A DNA stretch of 64,000 nucleotides from Fibrobacter sp. UWB11. GTDB taxonomy: Bacteria > Fibrobacterota > Fibrobacteria > Fibrobacterales > Fibrobacteraceae. The notes beneath the pieces are model-generated. The model worked only from the letters and a program-made list of their open reading frames with translations, was not told the origin of the DNA and ran no database searches. A program made the translations under genes and the position numbers. Shown piece after piece: positions 1-8,015 of the stretch. How positions within the stretch are numbered: position 1 is the stretch's first letter; every line of letters begins with the position of its first letter. The stretch lies in NCBI RefSeq assembly GCF_900143015.1, contig NZ_FSRT01000002.1:744001-808000 (forward strand), written 5' to 3'.

Positions 1-2
1 GC

Positions 3-641
3 GTGCTCATCGCCACAAGCGGCGGCAAGGATTCTAGCGTTCTCTTGATGGAACTCGCCGCAAGACTCGGCAAATTCGGGCCCAAGTGCGAACTTGCCGC
101 CATCCACATCCAAAGCGATTTTGCAGACAAGGCGCCCCGCGAATTTTTGCAGCGCATGGCAGAAGAATATCCGCAAGTGCCGTTCTACTTTAAGGATGTC
201 GCCGTAGAAGCACGCCTCAAAGAAGGCCGCAAGCTCAACTGTTATTGGTGCAGCACGCAGCGCCGCACGGAACTCATCAAATTCGCAAGCGAAAACAACT
301 TCAACAAGATTGCGCTCGGCCACCACATGGATGACATCGTCGAGACGCTTTTGATGAACATGCTGTACAAAGGCGAATTCAGCGGCATGCCGCCAATGGT
401 GCCGTACGAGAAGTATCCGTGCAGCATTATCCGCCCGCTCTGCTACTGCGAAGAAAGCGAAATCATCGCCTACGCCGAAGACGCGGACATTCGCAAGTTT
501 ACCTGCAACTGCGAATTCTCGAAAGCAAGCCACCGCAAAACCATCCGCGAAGAAATCAAAAGCCTAACGAAAGGAAGTTCCACGCTCAAAGCAAACTTGT
601 TCGAAAGCATGAGAAATATCAGAATGGATTATTTGCTGTAA
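3..641 (+). CDS. TtcA-like tRNA 2-thiocytidine synthetase, 5' end outside window
   Basis: PP-loop ATPase of the TtcA family, which adenylates C32 of certain tRNAs and replaces its 2-oxygen with sulfur. Visible: the PP-loop SGGKDSS at the very start, a CxxC pair (NCYWCS, about residue 80), the family hallmark GHHMDDIVETLLMNM followed by GMPP, and two further cysteines (TCNC) near residue 165. In the family the CxxC pair and a further Cys hold an Fe-S cluster. The frame is open to the window edge and the PP-loop normally lies about 30-60 residues in, so the gene is cut by the window rather than broken. TtcA against a closely related PP-loop protein cannot be fully separated here. Confidence 0.82.
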   Translation: MLIATSGGKDSSVLLMELAARLGKFGPKCELAAIHIQSDFADKAPREFLQRMAEEYPQVPFYFKDVAVEARLKEGRKLNCYWCSTQRRTELIKFASENNFNKIALGHHMDDIVETLLMNMLYKGEFSGMPPMVPYEKYPCSIIRPLCYCEESEIIAYAEDADIRKFTCNCEFSKASHRKTIREEIKSLTKGSSTLKANLFESMRNIRMDYLL

Positions 642-726
642 GACTGCAGGAAACGCAAAAGGAACCGCGCCGGGAATGTGAATGCTTTGAGAACTGCGCG
701 AGAAATGCGCGCGCCCGACATTGTCA

Positions 727-746
727 TGCCCGCCTCCGAGCGGGCA
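727..746. repeat. GC-rich hairpin, REP-like
   Basis: Perfect 7-bp arms TGCCCGC / GCGGGCA around the loop CTCCGA, preceded by GTCA. It lies between two convergent genes. It has no T-run long enough to call an intrinsic terminator with confidence, but its position would suit one. Confidence 0.4.
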
Positions 747-752
747 CCTCCT

Positions 753-1391
753 TTATGGCGTTACACATCTTACGGATCGATAGTCCGCCTTCGCGAACGC
801 GTTCAAGCTCGCCGCATCACTGCTGAACGACAAGAACAAGTAATATGCATTCGATTCAGGATTTTCAGCATCTTCCGTCGCACTCCAAAAGTACGCATAC
901 CCACCAATACCATCGAACTTGCCTCCAGTAACTGTACCATCATCCGTTTTCAAAACTGCGCCGCGATAACCCGCCGGAAGCGCGTTGAATCCGAATTCAT
1001 CCGTGCCGTTTCCTTTCTTGAACCAACCATCTTTAGCCTTCAAAGCCGCGCCCGCATCGCCTTTGGACGACGCCACGCCATCCTTGAACATCTCCGCAAT
1101 AAGTTTTTCGAAATCCACTTTCGTCGGGAGGCGCCAACCCTCAGGGCAAACCGTTTTCGCCTCCGCCCATGTATAGAGCCTCCCCAGGCGCTTGCAATTT
1201 CGCGAGTCCCCATCCGGACAAACACTCGCCTCCGTTTTGTAATTCAGATTCTCCGCCATCCATGTGAGATCGCCAATCTTCACAACATCATAGCTCTGCC
1301 CGTCACGCGGATCCGTGAAAGACTCGGAACAAGCCGAGAGGAAGAAAGAAAGAGCGGCGATAGTGAAAGAGGTGTGGAATGGGATGCGCAT
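753..1391 (-). CDS. FISUMP-domain lipoprotein
   Basis: Exported lipoprotein of 212 residues. The N-terminus is a lipoprotein signal with lipobox LSAC, Cys21 being the lipidation site. The rest is one FISUMP domain (Fibrobacter succinogenes major paralogous domain, TIGR02145): it opens with DPRDGQSYDVVKIGDLTWM, continues with AENLNY, the Cys-containing CPEGWRLPT block and the YFWSATE block, and ends at RSVRCV. The family is greatly expanded in Fibrobacter and its function is unknown; the fold is probably related to sulfatase-modifying/C-type-lectin-like modules. It is monocistronic and convergent with the TtcA-like gene. This is the main taxonomic marker in the window. Confidence 0.9.
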   Translation of the reverse strand: MRIPFHTSFTIAALSFFLSACSESFTDPRDGQSYDVVKIGDLTWMAENLNYKTEASVCPDGDSRNCKRLGRLYTWAEAKTVCPEGWRLPTKVDFEKLIAEMFKDGVASSKGDAGAALKAKDGWFKKGNGTDEFGFNALPAGYRGAVLKTDDGTVTGGKFDGIGGYAYFWSATEDAENPESNAYYLFLSFSSDAASLNAFAKADYRSVRCVTP

Positions 1392-1514
1392 AGGGAGAAT
1401 TTAAAATATTTTAATTCACTATTTTTCTATCACCATATATTTTTGATTACTTGTAAAGTAGAATCCACCACCATTGGGATATGGATAAAAGAGAACATAG
1501 ATTACATCAATAAG

Positions 1515-2264
1515 CTATTTCTTCTTCAACGCACAAATTTGTTTGACAATATTTTTTACAACTTCCATATCTGTATCTTCATTGAAACGAAGCGCGTATT
1601 GAGCAGACGGCCATTGTCTATTGGATATGTCATACACCAAGCCCGATTCGTCTTTGATAGAACCCAATTTAACATTCAAAACCATTTCAATCCACCCGCT
1701 TTTAGGCCAAAGGCAAACAATATTGCAATGTTTTCCTTCACCCTTTTTAAATGCAACATACCTTTGCAAGGGTTTCGGTTTAATGGCATTATCAATAGAA
1801 AGAATTACATTGCTTATTTTATTGAATAACAAAGCAATCTCTGTTTTAGGCGGGAATAAAGATTCAACAGAATATTCTTCATCAGCAGGCTCTGGTTTAT
1901 CGGATTCGTTTACCTCATAGAGTTTTAGTTTGTCACTCCGACCATGCATTTGCGCTATTGCAGAAAGCATGTCATAGGCATCCCAAGGATCAATCTCAAA
2001 AAACTCCCTATTTGGAGAAATCCTTAAACCAGGGTTAAGCAACTGAATGAGATTATGAACCAACTTATCAGGATCTTTTGTTCCATTTATTCTGGGGATT
2101 TCATAGGTACAATAAACCTTGTACGGAAGAGGAACAGATGTTCCGGATAAATCCCTAACACGCCTTTCGACATCTTCGGCATACCCTATCTTTATCCAGT
2201 TTGCCTTATGGAAACTTTCATTGGTAAGGACATAAATAAAGCCAGTCTTTTCTTTCTGTTCCAT
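1515..2264 (-). CDS. GIY-YIG nuclease-like protein (T5orf172 type)
   Basis: Protein of 249 residues. The first about 100 residues match the T5orf172/MUG113 branch of the GIY-YIG fold: FIYVLTN (the GIY strand), WIKIGYA (the YIG strand) and the downstream arginine region (VERRVRDLS), then a conserved histidine-containing segment and a glutamate (NREFFEID). The C-terminal half is unassigned. Members occur as nuclease-like modules in phage and defence loci. It diverges from the RloA-like gene across a 176-base gap. Nuclease activity is inferred from the fold and is unproven; substrate unknown. Confidence 0.65.
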   Translation of the reverse strand: MEQKEKTGFIYVLTNESFHKANWIKIGYAEDVERRVRDLSGTSVPLPYKVYCTYEIPRINGTKDPDKLVHNLIQLLNPGLRISPNREFFEIDPWDAYDMLSAIAQMHGRSDKLKLYEVNESDKPEPADEEYSVESLFPPKTEIALLFNKISNVILSIDNAIKPKPLQRYVAFKKGEGKHCNIVCLWPKSGWIEMVLNVKLGSIKDESGLVYDISNRQWPSAQYALRFNEDTDMEVVKNIVKQICALKKK

Positions 2265-2370
2265 TATTCACCTCTCTACAGAAACATAATATAATTCAGT
2301 GCAATTTTTTGCGTTTGCGCCCCCAAATTATTAAATTTTGATACTTTTTCTCATTTTTAAGTAATAAAAC

Positions 2371-2399
2371 TTGCTCTTCACGCAAAAACAATGTAAATT
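2371..2399 (+). promoter_or_regulatory. Candidate sigma-70 promoter of the RloAB genes
   Basis: TTGCTC (2371-2376), 17-base spacer, TAAATT (2394-2399), in an A+T-rich intergenic region 42 bases ahead of the RloA-like start codon. A purine-rich AAAGGCAG Shine-Dalgarno follows before the ATG at 2441. Confidence 0.4.
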
Positions 2400-2440
2400 T
2401 TGAGAAAATCTCTCAAAAAAAACATTCAAAGGCAGCAAAT

Positions 2441-3709
2441 ATGCTTGTATCGTTTACTGTAGGAAATTTCCGTTCGTTCAAAGAGAACAAGACCTTTTCC
2501 ATGAAGGCCACCTCCATTCAGGAACTCAAGGAATTCATACGCGAAGATAACAACTTCAAACTGCTACCATCTATAGCCATTTACGGAGCGAATTCCAGCG
2601 GCAAAAGCAATTTGCTTTCGGCTATAGGAATGATGAAAAAGATTCTGCTTTCTTCCGTTAAGACAAATCCAACAGAAGAACTGAAAACAGACCCTTTTAA
2701 ATTAGACGAACTTTATCCGCAAAAACCGACTTTTTTCGAAGTCGTATTCACATCGAGCGATGACACCTATAAGTATGGCTTTGAATATAGTCCAAGAAAA
2801 ATTAATAGAGAATGGCTGTATACAATCAAAAACGATAAGGAAAAGCGTCTTTTTATTCGAAACAACGATGGTATAGGCGTTAGCAAAGATTTTCCTGAAG
2901 GAAAAGACAAAGAAGAATCTACAGCAGACAACCGCTTATTTTTGTCTCTTGTAGCACAGTTGAACGGGAAAACATCAAAATCTATAATGGGATGGTTTGA
3001 AGATTTGAGAGTCACTTCCGGCGTAAAGGACGACGATTTTAAGACCTTCTCAATCAAATATTTGTTTGCAGCCAATGAAAAATCGGAAAAAGCAAAAAGT
3101 TTTCTTAATGGAATGGATTTAGGATTTTCTAATATCAGAGAATCCGAAACAGGATTAAAAAAGTATGCCCGCGACAATATTACAGGGTTAGAAGCATTAT
3201 TAAACTTCATTCCCGATGAACTAAACAATGCTCTAAAATTTCCAACACTCGAAACAGGGCACATTGTTCGAAAAAAAGATGGCTCATCAAGCGAAGCCTT
3301 CTTTTCCAATGATGAAATGGAATCTGAAGGAACGAAAAAAATCATCAATATGTCAGGGCCGATTATAGACACACTTGAAAAGGGCGGAATAATCGTTATT
3401 GATGAATTTGACGCCAAGCTCCACCCCCTACTCACCAAGAAAATCATTGAATTATTTAATTCTCCCGAGACAAATGCAAACAAGGCTCAACTGATATTCG
3501 CGACACATGACACAAACTTGCTCAGCAACAAGATTTTCCGCAGGGATCAAATCTGGTTTGCAGAAAAGAACCGCGAAGACGAATCGACCGACATCTATCC
3601 GCTTAGCGAAATCAAAGAACAAAACGGGGAAAAGATAAGATACGATCGAGTTTACGAGAAAGACTACATCAATGGCAGATATGGCGCAATTCCTTACTTG
3701 AGAGGTTAA
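2441..3709 (+). CDS. RloA/AbiLi-like AAA15 family ATPase
   Basis: ABC/SMC-type ATPase of 422 residues. The N-terminal FTVGNFRSFKE is the typical start of the RecF/OLD-like AAA15 family. Walker A is GANSSGKSN (49-57), Walker B IIVIDEFD (317-324) and the H-loop ATHDT lies near 353. The family pairs with RloB proteins; the same pairing is found in lactococcal AbiL abortive infection (AbiLi/AbiLii) and in rlo genes placed inside type I restriction loci. The stop codon is followed after one base by the RloB start, so the two are co-translated. The likely role is the phage-sensing or switching ATPase that controls the RloB effector; this is inferred from the family. Confidence 0.8.
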   Translation: MLVSFTVGNFRSFKENKTFSMKATSIQELKEFIREDNNFKLLPSIAIYGANSSGKSNLLSAIGMMKKILLSSVKTNPTEELKTDPFKLDELYPQKPTFFEVVFTSSDDTYKYGFEYSPRKINREWLYTIKNDKEKRLFIRNNDGIGVSKDFPEGKDKEESTADNRLFLSLVAQLNGKTSKSIMGWFEDLRVTSGVKDDDFKTFSIKYLFAANEKSEKAKSFLNGMDLGFSNIRESETGLKKYARDNITGLEALLNFIPDELNNALKFPTLETGHIVRKKDGSSSEAFFSNDEMESEGTKKIINMSGPIIDTLEKGGIIVIDEFDAKLHPLLTKKIIELFNSPETNANKAQLIFATHDTNLLSNKIFRRDQIWFAEKNREDESTDIYPLSEIKEQNGEKIRYDRVYEKDYINGRYGAIPYLRG

Positions 3710-3710
3710 T

Positions 3711-4454
3711 ATGAAAAAACTCTCGTTAGAAGAAATTGCACAAGAAGAAAAAATACACGCACAACGAATTGAGCAGGAATCGCAAGCCAAAGAGCGATTT
3801 GTAAAGCTCACATTTTTGATTGCAACCGAAGGCACACAGACTGAGCCGAATTATTTCAATGCACTCAAAGCGGAGCTCGAAAAATCGAACAGATTCAACA
3901 TCGACATTTCCGTGCAAGGCAAAGGGAAATCGACAACAGCACTTGTCAGCAAAGTTCATCGCCAGATAAAATACAACCACCAAGAATACGACCGCGTCTG
4001 GGTCGTATTTGACCGGGATGAATTTCCCGATTTTGACGAAGCCATCCAACAAGCCGCAGAACACAAAATCAATTGCGCTTGGTCAAACGAAAGTTTTGAA
4101 CTTTGGCTACTACTGCATTTCAAAGATGTTTCTGAACGCACAAGTCGCAAAGACCTTTGTGATTTGCTAGAAGAAGCCATCCGTAACGAATTGCATAAAA
4201 CCGACCCGAACGCCCTCTACGACTACACCAAAGGCAACATCAAAATCTACGAGCATGCAACAACTCTCGGCAACGAAGCAAAAGCTTTCGCAAGAGCTGA
4301 AGCCCTTAGGAATAATTTTAAGGGTTCAGCAAATGCTCCAAGCATGCAAAATCCTTGCACACATGTAGATGAACTTGTATTTGAACTGAGAAATCCAGAA
4401 CTGACGGCTGAGAAAGTTAGGGAAGAAGAAAAGAACGAAAACTCAAGCTACTAA
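3711..4454 (+). CDS. RloB/AbiLii-like putative TOPRIM effector
   Basis: RloB-family protein (PF13707) of 247 residues. After a charged N-terminal helix come LIATEGTQTEPNYF (Glu40 in the EGxxTE motif), a strand ending VVFDRDEF (Asp101, Asp103) and NESFELWLLLHF (about 127-138). A glutamate followed by DxD after a hydrophobic strand is the TOPRIM pattern, so a metal-dependent nuclease effector is likely. That reading is inference from motifs; the family assignment is firmer. It is translationally coupled to the RloA-like ATPase and followed 12 bases later by an unknown gene. Confidence 0.78.
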   Translation: MKKLSLEEIAQEEKIHAQRIEQESQAKERFVKLTFLIATEGTQTEPNYFNALKAELEKSNRFNIDISVQGKGKSTTALVSKVHRQIKYNHQEYDRVWVVFDRDEFPDFDEAIQQAAEHKINCAWSNESFELWLLLHFKDVSERTSRKDLCDLLEEAIRNELHKTDPNALYDYTKGNIKIYEHATTLGNEAKAFARAEALRNNFKGSANAPSMQNPCTHVDELVFELRNPELTAEKVREEEKNENSSY

Positions 4455-4466
4455 AGGTTATTCCAA

Positions 4467-5141
4467 ATGATTCTCGATAACGATCCACTCGGTTTATACA
4501 GCATCGACATCAAATATGAAGGTTCAACAAGTGCGACCCAATACTGTATTGATGACTTTATGAAGCATCTCTATGGAAGTCGCAAAATTGTGGACATGAC
4601 AATCCTGACCTGCGAAAATTACCACGCGCTCATGTTATGCTTTGAAAATCAGGATTACATTGTCTTTATCAAAAGCGGATTGACTTCAGGTTATCTAGGC
4701 ACAGGCCCCAATGGAACATCTCTTATTATCCGCCTTGCCGAAGAAGCAGGAATTACTATTAAAGAACTGAACGCAGCACCTTCGCTATTCAAGAGAATCA
4801 ATTCTTCTCTCGCTACAGTAAAAGATGTAGAATTCATAAAAAAGAACAGCAAGGAAAGTCTTGATTACGACCGTCTTTGCCTAAAGAATGTCAATAAAGA
4901 ATATGTCCAACAAGCAAAGGACTCCTTCAAGAAAAACAAGGACATCATTTTCGTTAGGGCTGAAGATGAAAAGACAAAAGACTCTGTTGAGATTAATCTA
5001 GAGAAAATAAACAAAAAAATAGACTTACTCATAAAGAAATTGGACAAAATCGAAATTAATACCAATAATTCCAGTCTTTCATCAACACTAAAAGAAATTC
5101 TGTCAATTGTATCGTCTATAAAAACAGTTTTCGGACAATAG
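4467..5141 (+). CDS. Unknown protein with C-terminal coiled coil, downstream of RloB
   Basis: Protein of 224 residues that I do not recognise. The N-terminal half is mixed alpha/beta with a glycine-rich stretch (SGYLGTGPNG). The last about 70 residues are a charged coiled-coil-like segment with repeated I/L-K-K-I/L spacing (for example INKKIDLLIKKL). There is no signal peptide or membrane segment. It starts 12 bases after the RloB-like stop and ends convergent with the three-Cys gene, with 11 bases between stops, so it is probably the third cistron of the RloAB operon. Its position suggests an accessory or oligomerisation partner; this is inference. Confidence 0.6.
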   Translation: MILDNDPLGLYSIDIKYEGSTSATQYCIDDFMKHLYGSRKIVDMTILTCENYHALMLCFENQDYIVFIKSGLTSGYLGTGPNGTSLIIRLAEEAGITIKELNAAPSLFKRINSSLATVKDVEFIKKNSKESLDYDRLCLKNVNKEYVQQAKDSFKKNKDIIFVRAEDEKTKDSVEINLEKINKKIDLLIKKLDKIEINTNNSSLSSTLKEILSIVSSIKTVFGQ

Positions 5142-5152
5142 AAAGAAAACAT

Positions 5153-5881
5153 CTACCCCTTCGGCATCGCTTGGTAAATTTTCCCATTTAACAACTTTCC
5201 GTTTGCCTTTTTAGAACGGCGGACTCCGTCAGCACCCCATGTTCCCCACTGTTTAAAAAAGAAAGCGACTTTCTGTTCCGAAGCTTGCTTCTGGATTTTT
5301 TCCACCCATGCTTTTTGCATTGGCCTTGCCTTAGGGCCGCTTTCACCACCAACAATGACCCAATGTATTCCGTCAAGATTAGTCTTACCAAGATCACTTA
5401 GCAAAGGTTCACATGAGAGAAAGCGAACTTTAGCATCGATTTTACGCAATACTGCTATACGGTTTTTACGAGCAGAGTTCTCAACGGTTACTCCAATCCA
5501 AGCATTATCCGGCACGCTTCGCGTTCTGAAATATTCCTCCATTCGTTCCGCTCTTTTCGTGAGAATTTGAAAGCGATGATTCGTGGCCTTTTTGATTGTT
5601 TTGAAAACCTTATCAATAAAAGTAAAAGGAACTTTTTCATTGAACAGGTCACTCATGGAACATACAAAGATGTTGCTGGGAGATCGCCAATGAAGAGGTT
5701 CATCTAAAGATTCTTCATGTATTGTAACATCAAAGCCGTTTTTATATTTCACCAGCCCCATATTCTGCAAACGCAAAGACATGGTTGCCGCATAACAATT
5801 TGCACAACCTTCAGATAAGCGGTCACATCCAGTAACCGGATTCCAAGTCTGATCGGTCCATTCAATCTTTGTAGTTTTCAT
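5153..5881 (-). CDS. Three-Cys (Gp37/Gp68, DUF5131) radical-SAM-like protein
   Basis: Protein of 242 residues from the phage Gp37/Gp68 family (PF07505). It starts with WTDQTWNPVTGC and has a CX6CX2C cluster (Cys19, Cys26, Cys29), the three-Cys motif that suggests a radical-SAM-like Fe-S site. Other conserved blocks are FVCSMSDLF, RFQILTKR, WIGVTVEN and GGESGPKARPM. It is encoded directly after the TcmP-like gene with no intergenic base, and that partnership is the known genomic habit of both families. Chemistry and substrate are unknown. It is the last gene of the minus-strand defence block. Confidence 0.82.
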   Translation of the reverse strand: MKTTKIEWTDQTWNPVTGCDRLSEGCANCYAATMSLRLQNMGLVKYKNGFDVTIHEESLDEPLHWRSPSNIFVCSMSDLFNEKVPFTFIDKVFKTIKKATNHRFQILTKRAERMEEYFRTRSVPDNAWIGVTVENSARKNRIAVLRKIDAKVRFLSCEPLLSDLGKTNLDGIHWVIVGGESGPKARPMQKAWVEKIQKQASEQKVAFFFKQWGTWGADGVRRSKKANGKLLNGKIYQAMPKG

Positions 5882-6982
5882 TTAAACAGCCTTAATATAA
5901 ATTCTTTCGGTTTTATCATCATCAAGATAGAACGCGTTCTTTCTAGGTTGTTTCGTTTCATCGCATAAACGAACCTGAATTTTTCCCTGCTCACTAAATT
6001 TTTTCAATGCAGCATTACCATGCTTAGGCAAGGAACCATGTTCATAACAAAAATTGCGAACTTCTATATTCGTCTTATGCCCTGTTTCCAAAAAAGTCAT
6101 TAACTTTTCTTCTAGAGACTCATAAAAAAAAGATTCAAGGAATGAAACCTGGTCGCCTTGGTTCTTGTTATATCCTGAACCTTCTTCCTTATCTATGTTC
6201 CATTTCGTTTCAACGAATTTTTCCAATCCTTTACGATTGCTGGAAAAATAAATCAAACAATTATGTCCTTTACCAGAATTGTCTTGAATGATAAAACTAT
6301 CAACAAACAAGCCCAACTTTTCTCGAAGCGTATCAAGAATACTGCGAACAAACGCAACATCACTTCCTATCGTAGATGGATCTGGTACAGATATAAAATC
6401 ATCTAAAAACATTCTTATAGCTTTATAATCTTCGTCCTTACTCTTAAAACGATAAATAAAGGATACTGGCAAAAAGAGCAAGAGTTCTGTATTTCCATCA
6501 TTCAAAATGGCCTTTATGTCATCCAAATGAATACCTTTATAACCGAAGGGATCTATAAAGAAAAATCTCTTGAAATAATTATGATTTTTGTGTTTTGCTA
6601 TTATTTTAGGAAGTATCTCCGAATAATCCTGATTTTGGACATTCACTTCTACCCAGGATTGTCTGGGAGCCTTATGTTCAGACACAAGCTGTTTGAGTTT
6701 TTGAAAATTTTCAGGATTCATTTCATTGAAGCATATCTTTACCTGCAAGTCATCCAAATATGTTTGGGAAAGATAGTCCAATAATATCAAGGGACTTCCG
6801 GGATTGCCCAATTCATCTTGTCCAGGACCAGCGAATAAATCTGCTATATAGACGGAATTCTTTGTATTCCACGATTGCTTATACGCCTTACTTAATACCT
6901 TAAGGTATTTTGTTATATAGGCCTTATAGATGCCAAGTTTAGCCTTGGTAGAATCGTTAAATTTGTCAAAGAATTCGGGCAT
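5882..6982 (-). CDS. tcmP: TcmP-like three-Cys-motif partner protein
   Basis: Protein of 366 residues of the TcmP family (TIGR04474). The N-terminal part looks like a Rossmann methyltransferase: YIADLFAGPG (45-54) resembles SAM-binding motif I and FFIDPFG (141-147) resembles the catalytic DPPY-type motif IV. The family is defined by its neighbour, a three-Cys Gp37/Gp68 protein, which is exactly what follows. Six bases separate it from the HNH gene upstream. The pair could modify nucleic acid or a small molecule; no substrate can be read from the sequence. The family call is firm, the function unknown. Confidence 0.8.
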   Translation of the reverse strand: MPEFFDKFNDSTKAKLGIYKAYITKYLKVLSKAYKQSWNTKNSVYIADLFAGPGQDELGNPGSPLILLDYLSQTYLDDLQVKICFNEMNPENFQKLKQLVSEHKAPRQSWVEVNVQNQDYSEILPKIIAKHKNHNYFKRFFFIDPFGYKGIHLDDIKAILNDGNTELLLFLPVSFIYRFKSKDEDYKAIRMFLDDFISVPDPSTIGSDVAFVRSILDTLREKLGLFVDSFIIQDNSGKGHNCLIYFSSNRKGLEKFVETKWNIDKEEGSGYNKNQGDQVSFLESFFYESLEEKLMTFLETGHKTNIEVRNFCYEHGSLPKHGNAALKKFSEQGKIQVRLCDETKQPRKNAFYLDDDKTERIYIKAV

Positions 6983-6988
6983 ATAAAT

Positions 6989-8011
6989 CTATTTATGAAA
7001 TTTCTTCCAAAAATCCTCTTTTAACTTTTTAAAAAGATAGTTTTTCATTTCTGCACCTAATGGAATACCTAAAATCAGACTTTTAAATTCCTTTTCTGTT
7101 CCTAATATTTTGCGATTATTTTGCACTTTGATTTTGTTATTCTTTTGAATTCTTTTTATCAAATCAATCAACTCAATTTGATAGCAGTTGTAAGAATCTT
7201 CCAATTTAAAAATCATTTTTGAATTTTTCACTTGATTTTTTATAGATGAGCTTTCTTTTGCTTTTAAACAAATTTCAATATCTTTATTTAAATCAACTTT
7301 TTCAACGTTAGATAATGTACGACTTCCCATCTTAATACCAAAAGTAGCATCATCATAAAAACCACGAACATAAGGACTTAAAATACTTTTTTCTTTATCG
7401 CTTTTTGTATGATTACAATTATAACAAGAAGGAACCATATTATAGATTGAGCATGAAAAAATAGGGTACTCGGCTTTAGGGAAAAAATGATCTATTTGCG
7501 GTTTAATTCCATCATCTCCTGAGGAGACATATATATATTGAGCATTACAATATGGGCAAACAGATTCGTGAAGCTTTAATAAAAATCGTCTTGCCCCCCA
7601 ATTAGTTTCTTCCGATTTATTAAAGGTATCGTAGTCTAAGAATTTTCTAATTCTAACACCAAGGTCATACAAATCTTTTTCATATTTATTAAGATTACGT
7701 ACTTTTTCATCTTTGTGAATGATTTGATATTTAATATGCAAACAAGAGTATTTTCTTTTCATTTTTAAAAGATCTGTAAATTCCCCACATGTAATAATTT
7801 CCAAATCATCAAAGAATGATTTTCCCAAATTTTTAGGAATCCGATATTGAGAGCTATATTGTTTTTCAAAAGCATCCAAATGATTAATTAAACATTGTTT
7901 TCTATTTTGTTTTCGTCCTCGTTCAATAGATGAACATCTATTTTGAATATAATTCCAATGGAGAGCTTTAATATCAACTTTAGTTTTTTGAGGAATGTCT
8001 ATGTACATCAT
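6989..8011 (-). CDS. HNH endonuclease, PtuB-like (Septu-type)
   Basis: Protein of 340 residues with a zinc-stabilised HNH fold: CPYC (Cys152, Cys155), QIDHFFPK with Asp174-His175, and CYNCN (Cys196, Cys199, Asn200) followed by HTKSD. This is the arrangement of PtuB, the nuclease of Septu anti-phage systems. The gene begins 4 bases after the stop of an overcoming-lysogenisation/RecF-like ATPase, as ptuA-ptuB pairs do. The N-terminal 150 residues are helical and the C-terminus lysine-rich. The coding sequence is strongly A+T-rich. Septu membership is inferred from motif plus pairing. Confidence 0.78.
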   Translation of the reverse strand: MMYIDIPQKTKVDIKALHWNYIQNRCSSIERGRKQNRKQCLINHLDAFEKQYSSQYRIPKNLGKSFFDDLEIITCGEFTDLLKMKRKYSCLHIKYQIIHKDEKVRNLNKYEKDLYDLGVRIRKFLDYDTFNKSEETNWGARRFLLKLHESVCPYCNAQYIYVSSGDDGIKPQIDHFFPKAEYPIFSCSIYNMVPSCYNCNHTKSDKEKSILSPYVRGFYDDATFGIKMGSRTLSNVEKVDLNKDIEICLKAKESSSIKNQVKNSKMIFKLEDSYNCYQIELIDLIKRIQKNNKIKVQNNRKILGTEKEFKSLILGIPLGAEMKNYLFKKLKEDFWKKFHK

Positions 8012-8015
8012 ATCA

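Noticed and set aside
678-1829. 383-codon plus-strand frame across the FISUMP and GIY-YIG genes
   Set aside because: It spans two real genes and their gap in antisense and has no recognisable content.
5153-5881. Prophage, suggested by the Gp37/Gp68 family name
   Set aside because: No integrase, capsid, tail, terminase or lysis genes are present; the gene belongs to a defence block.
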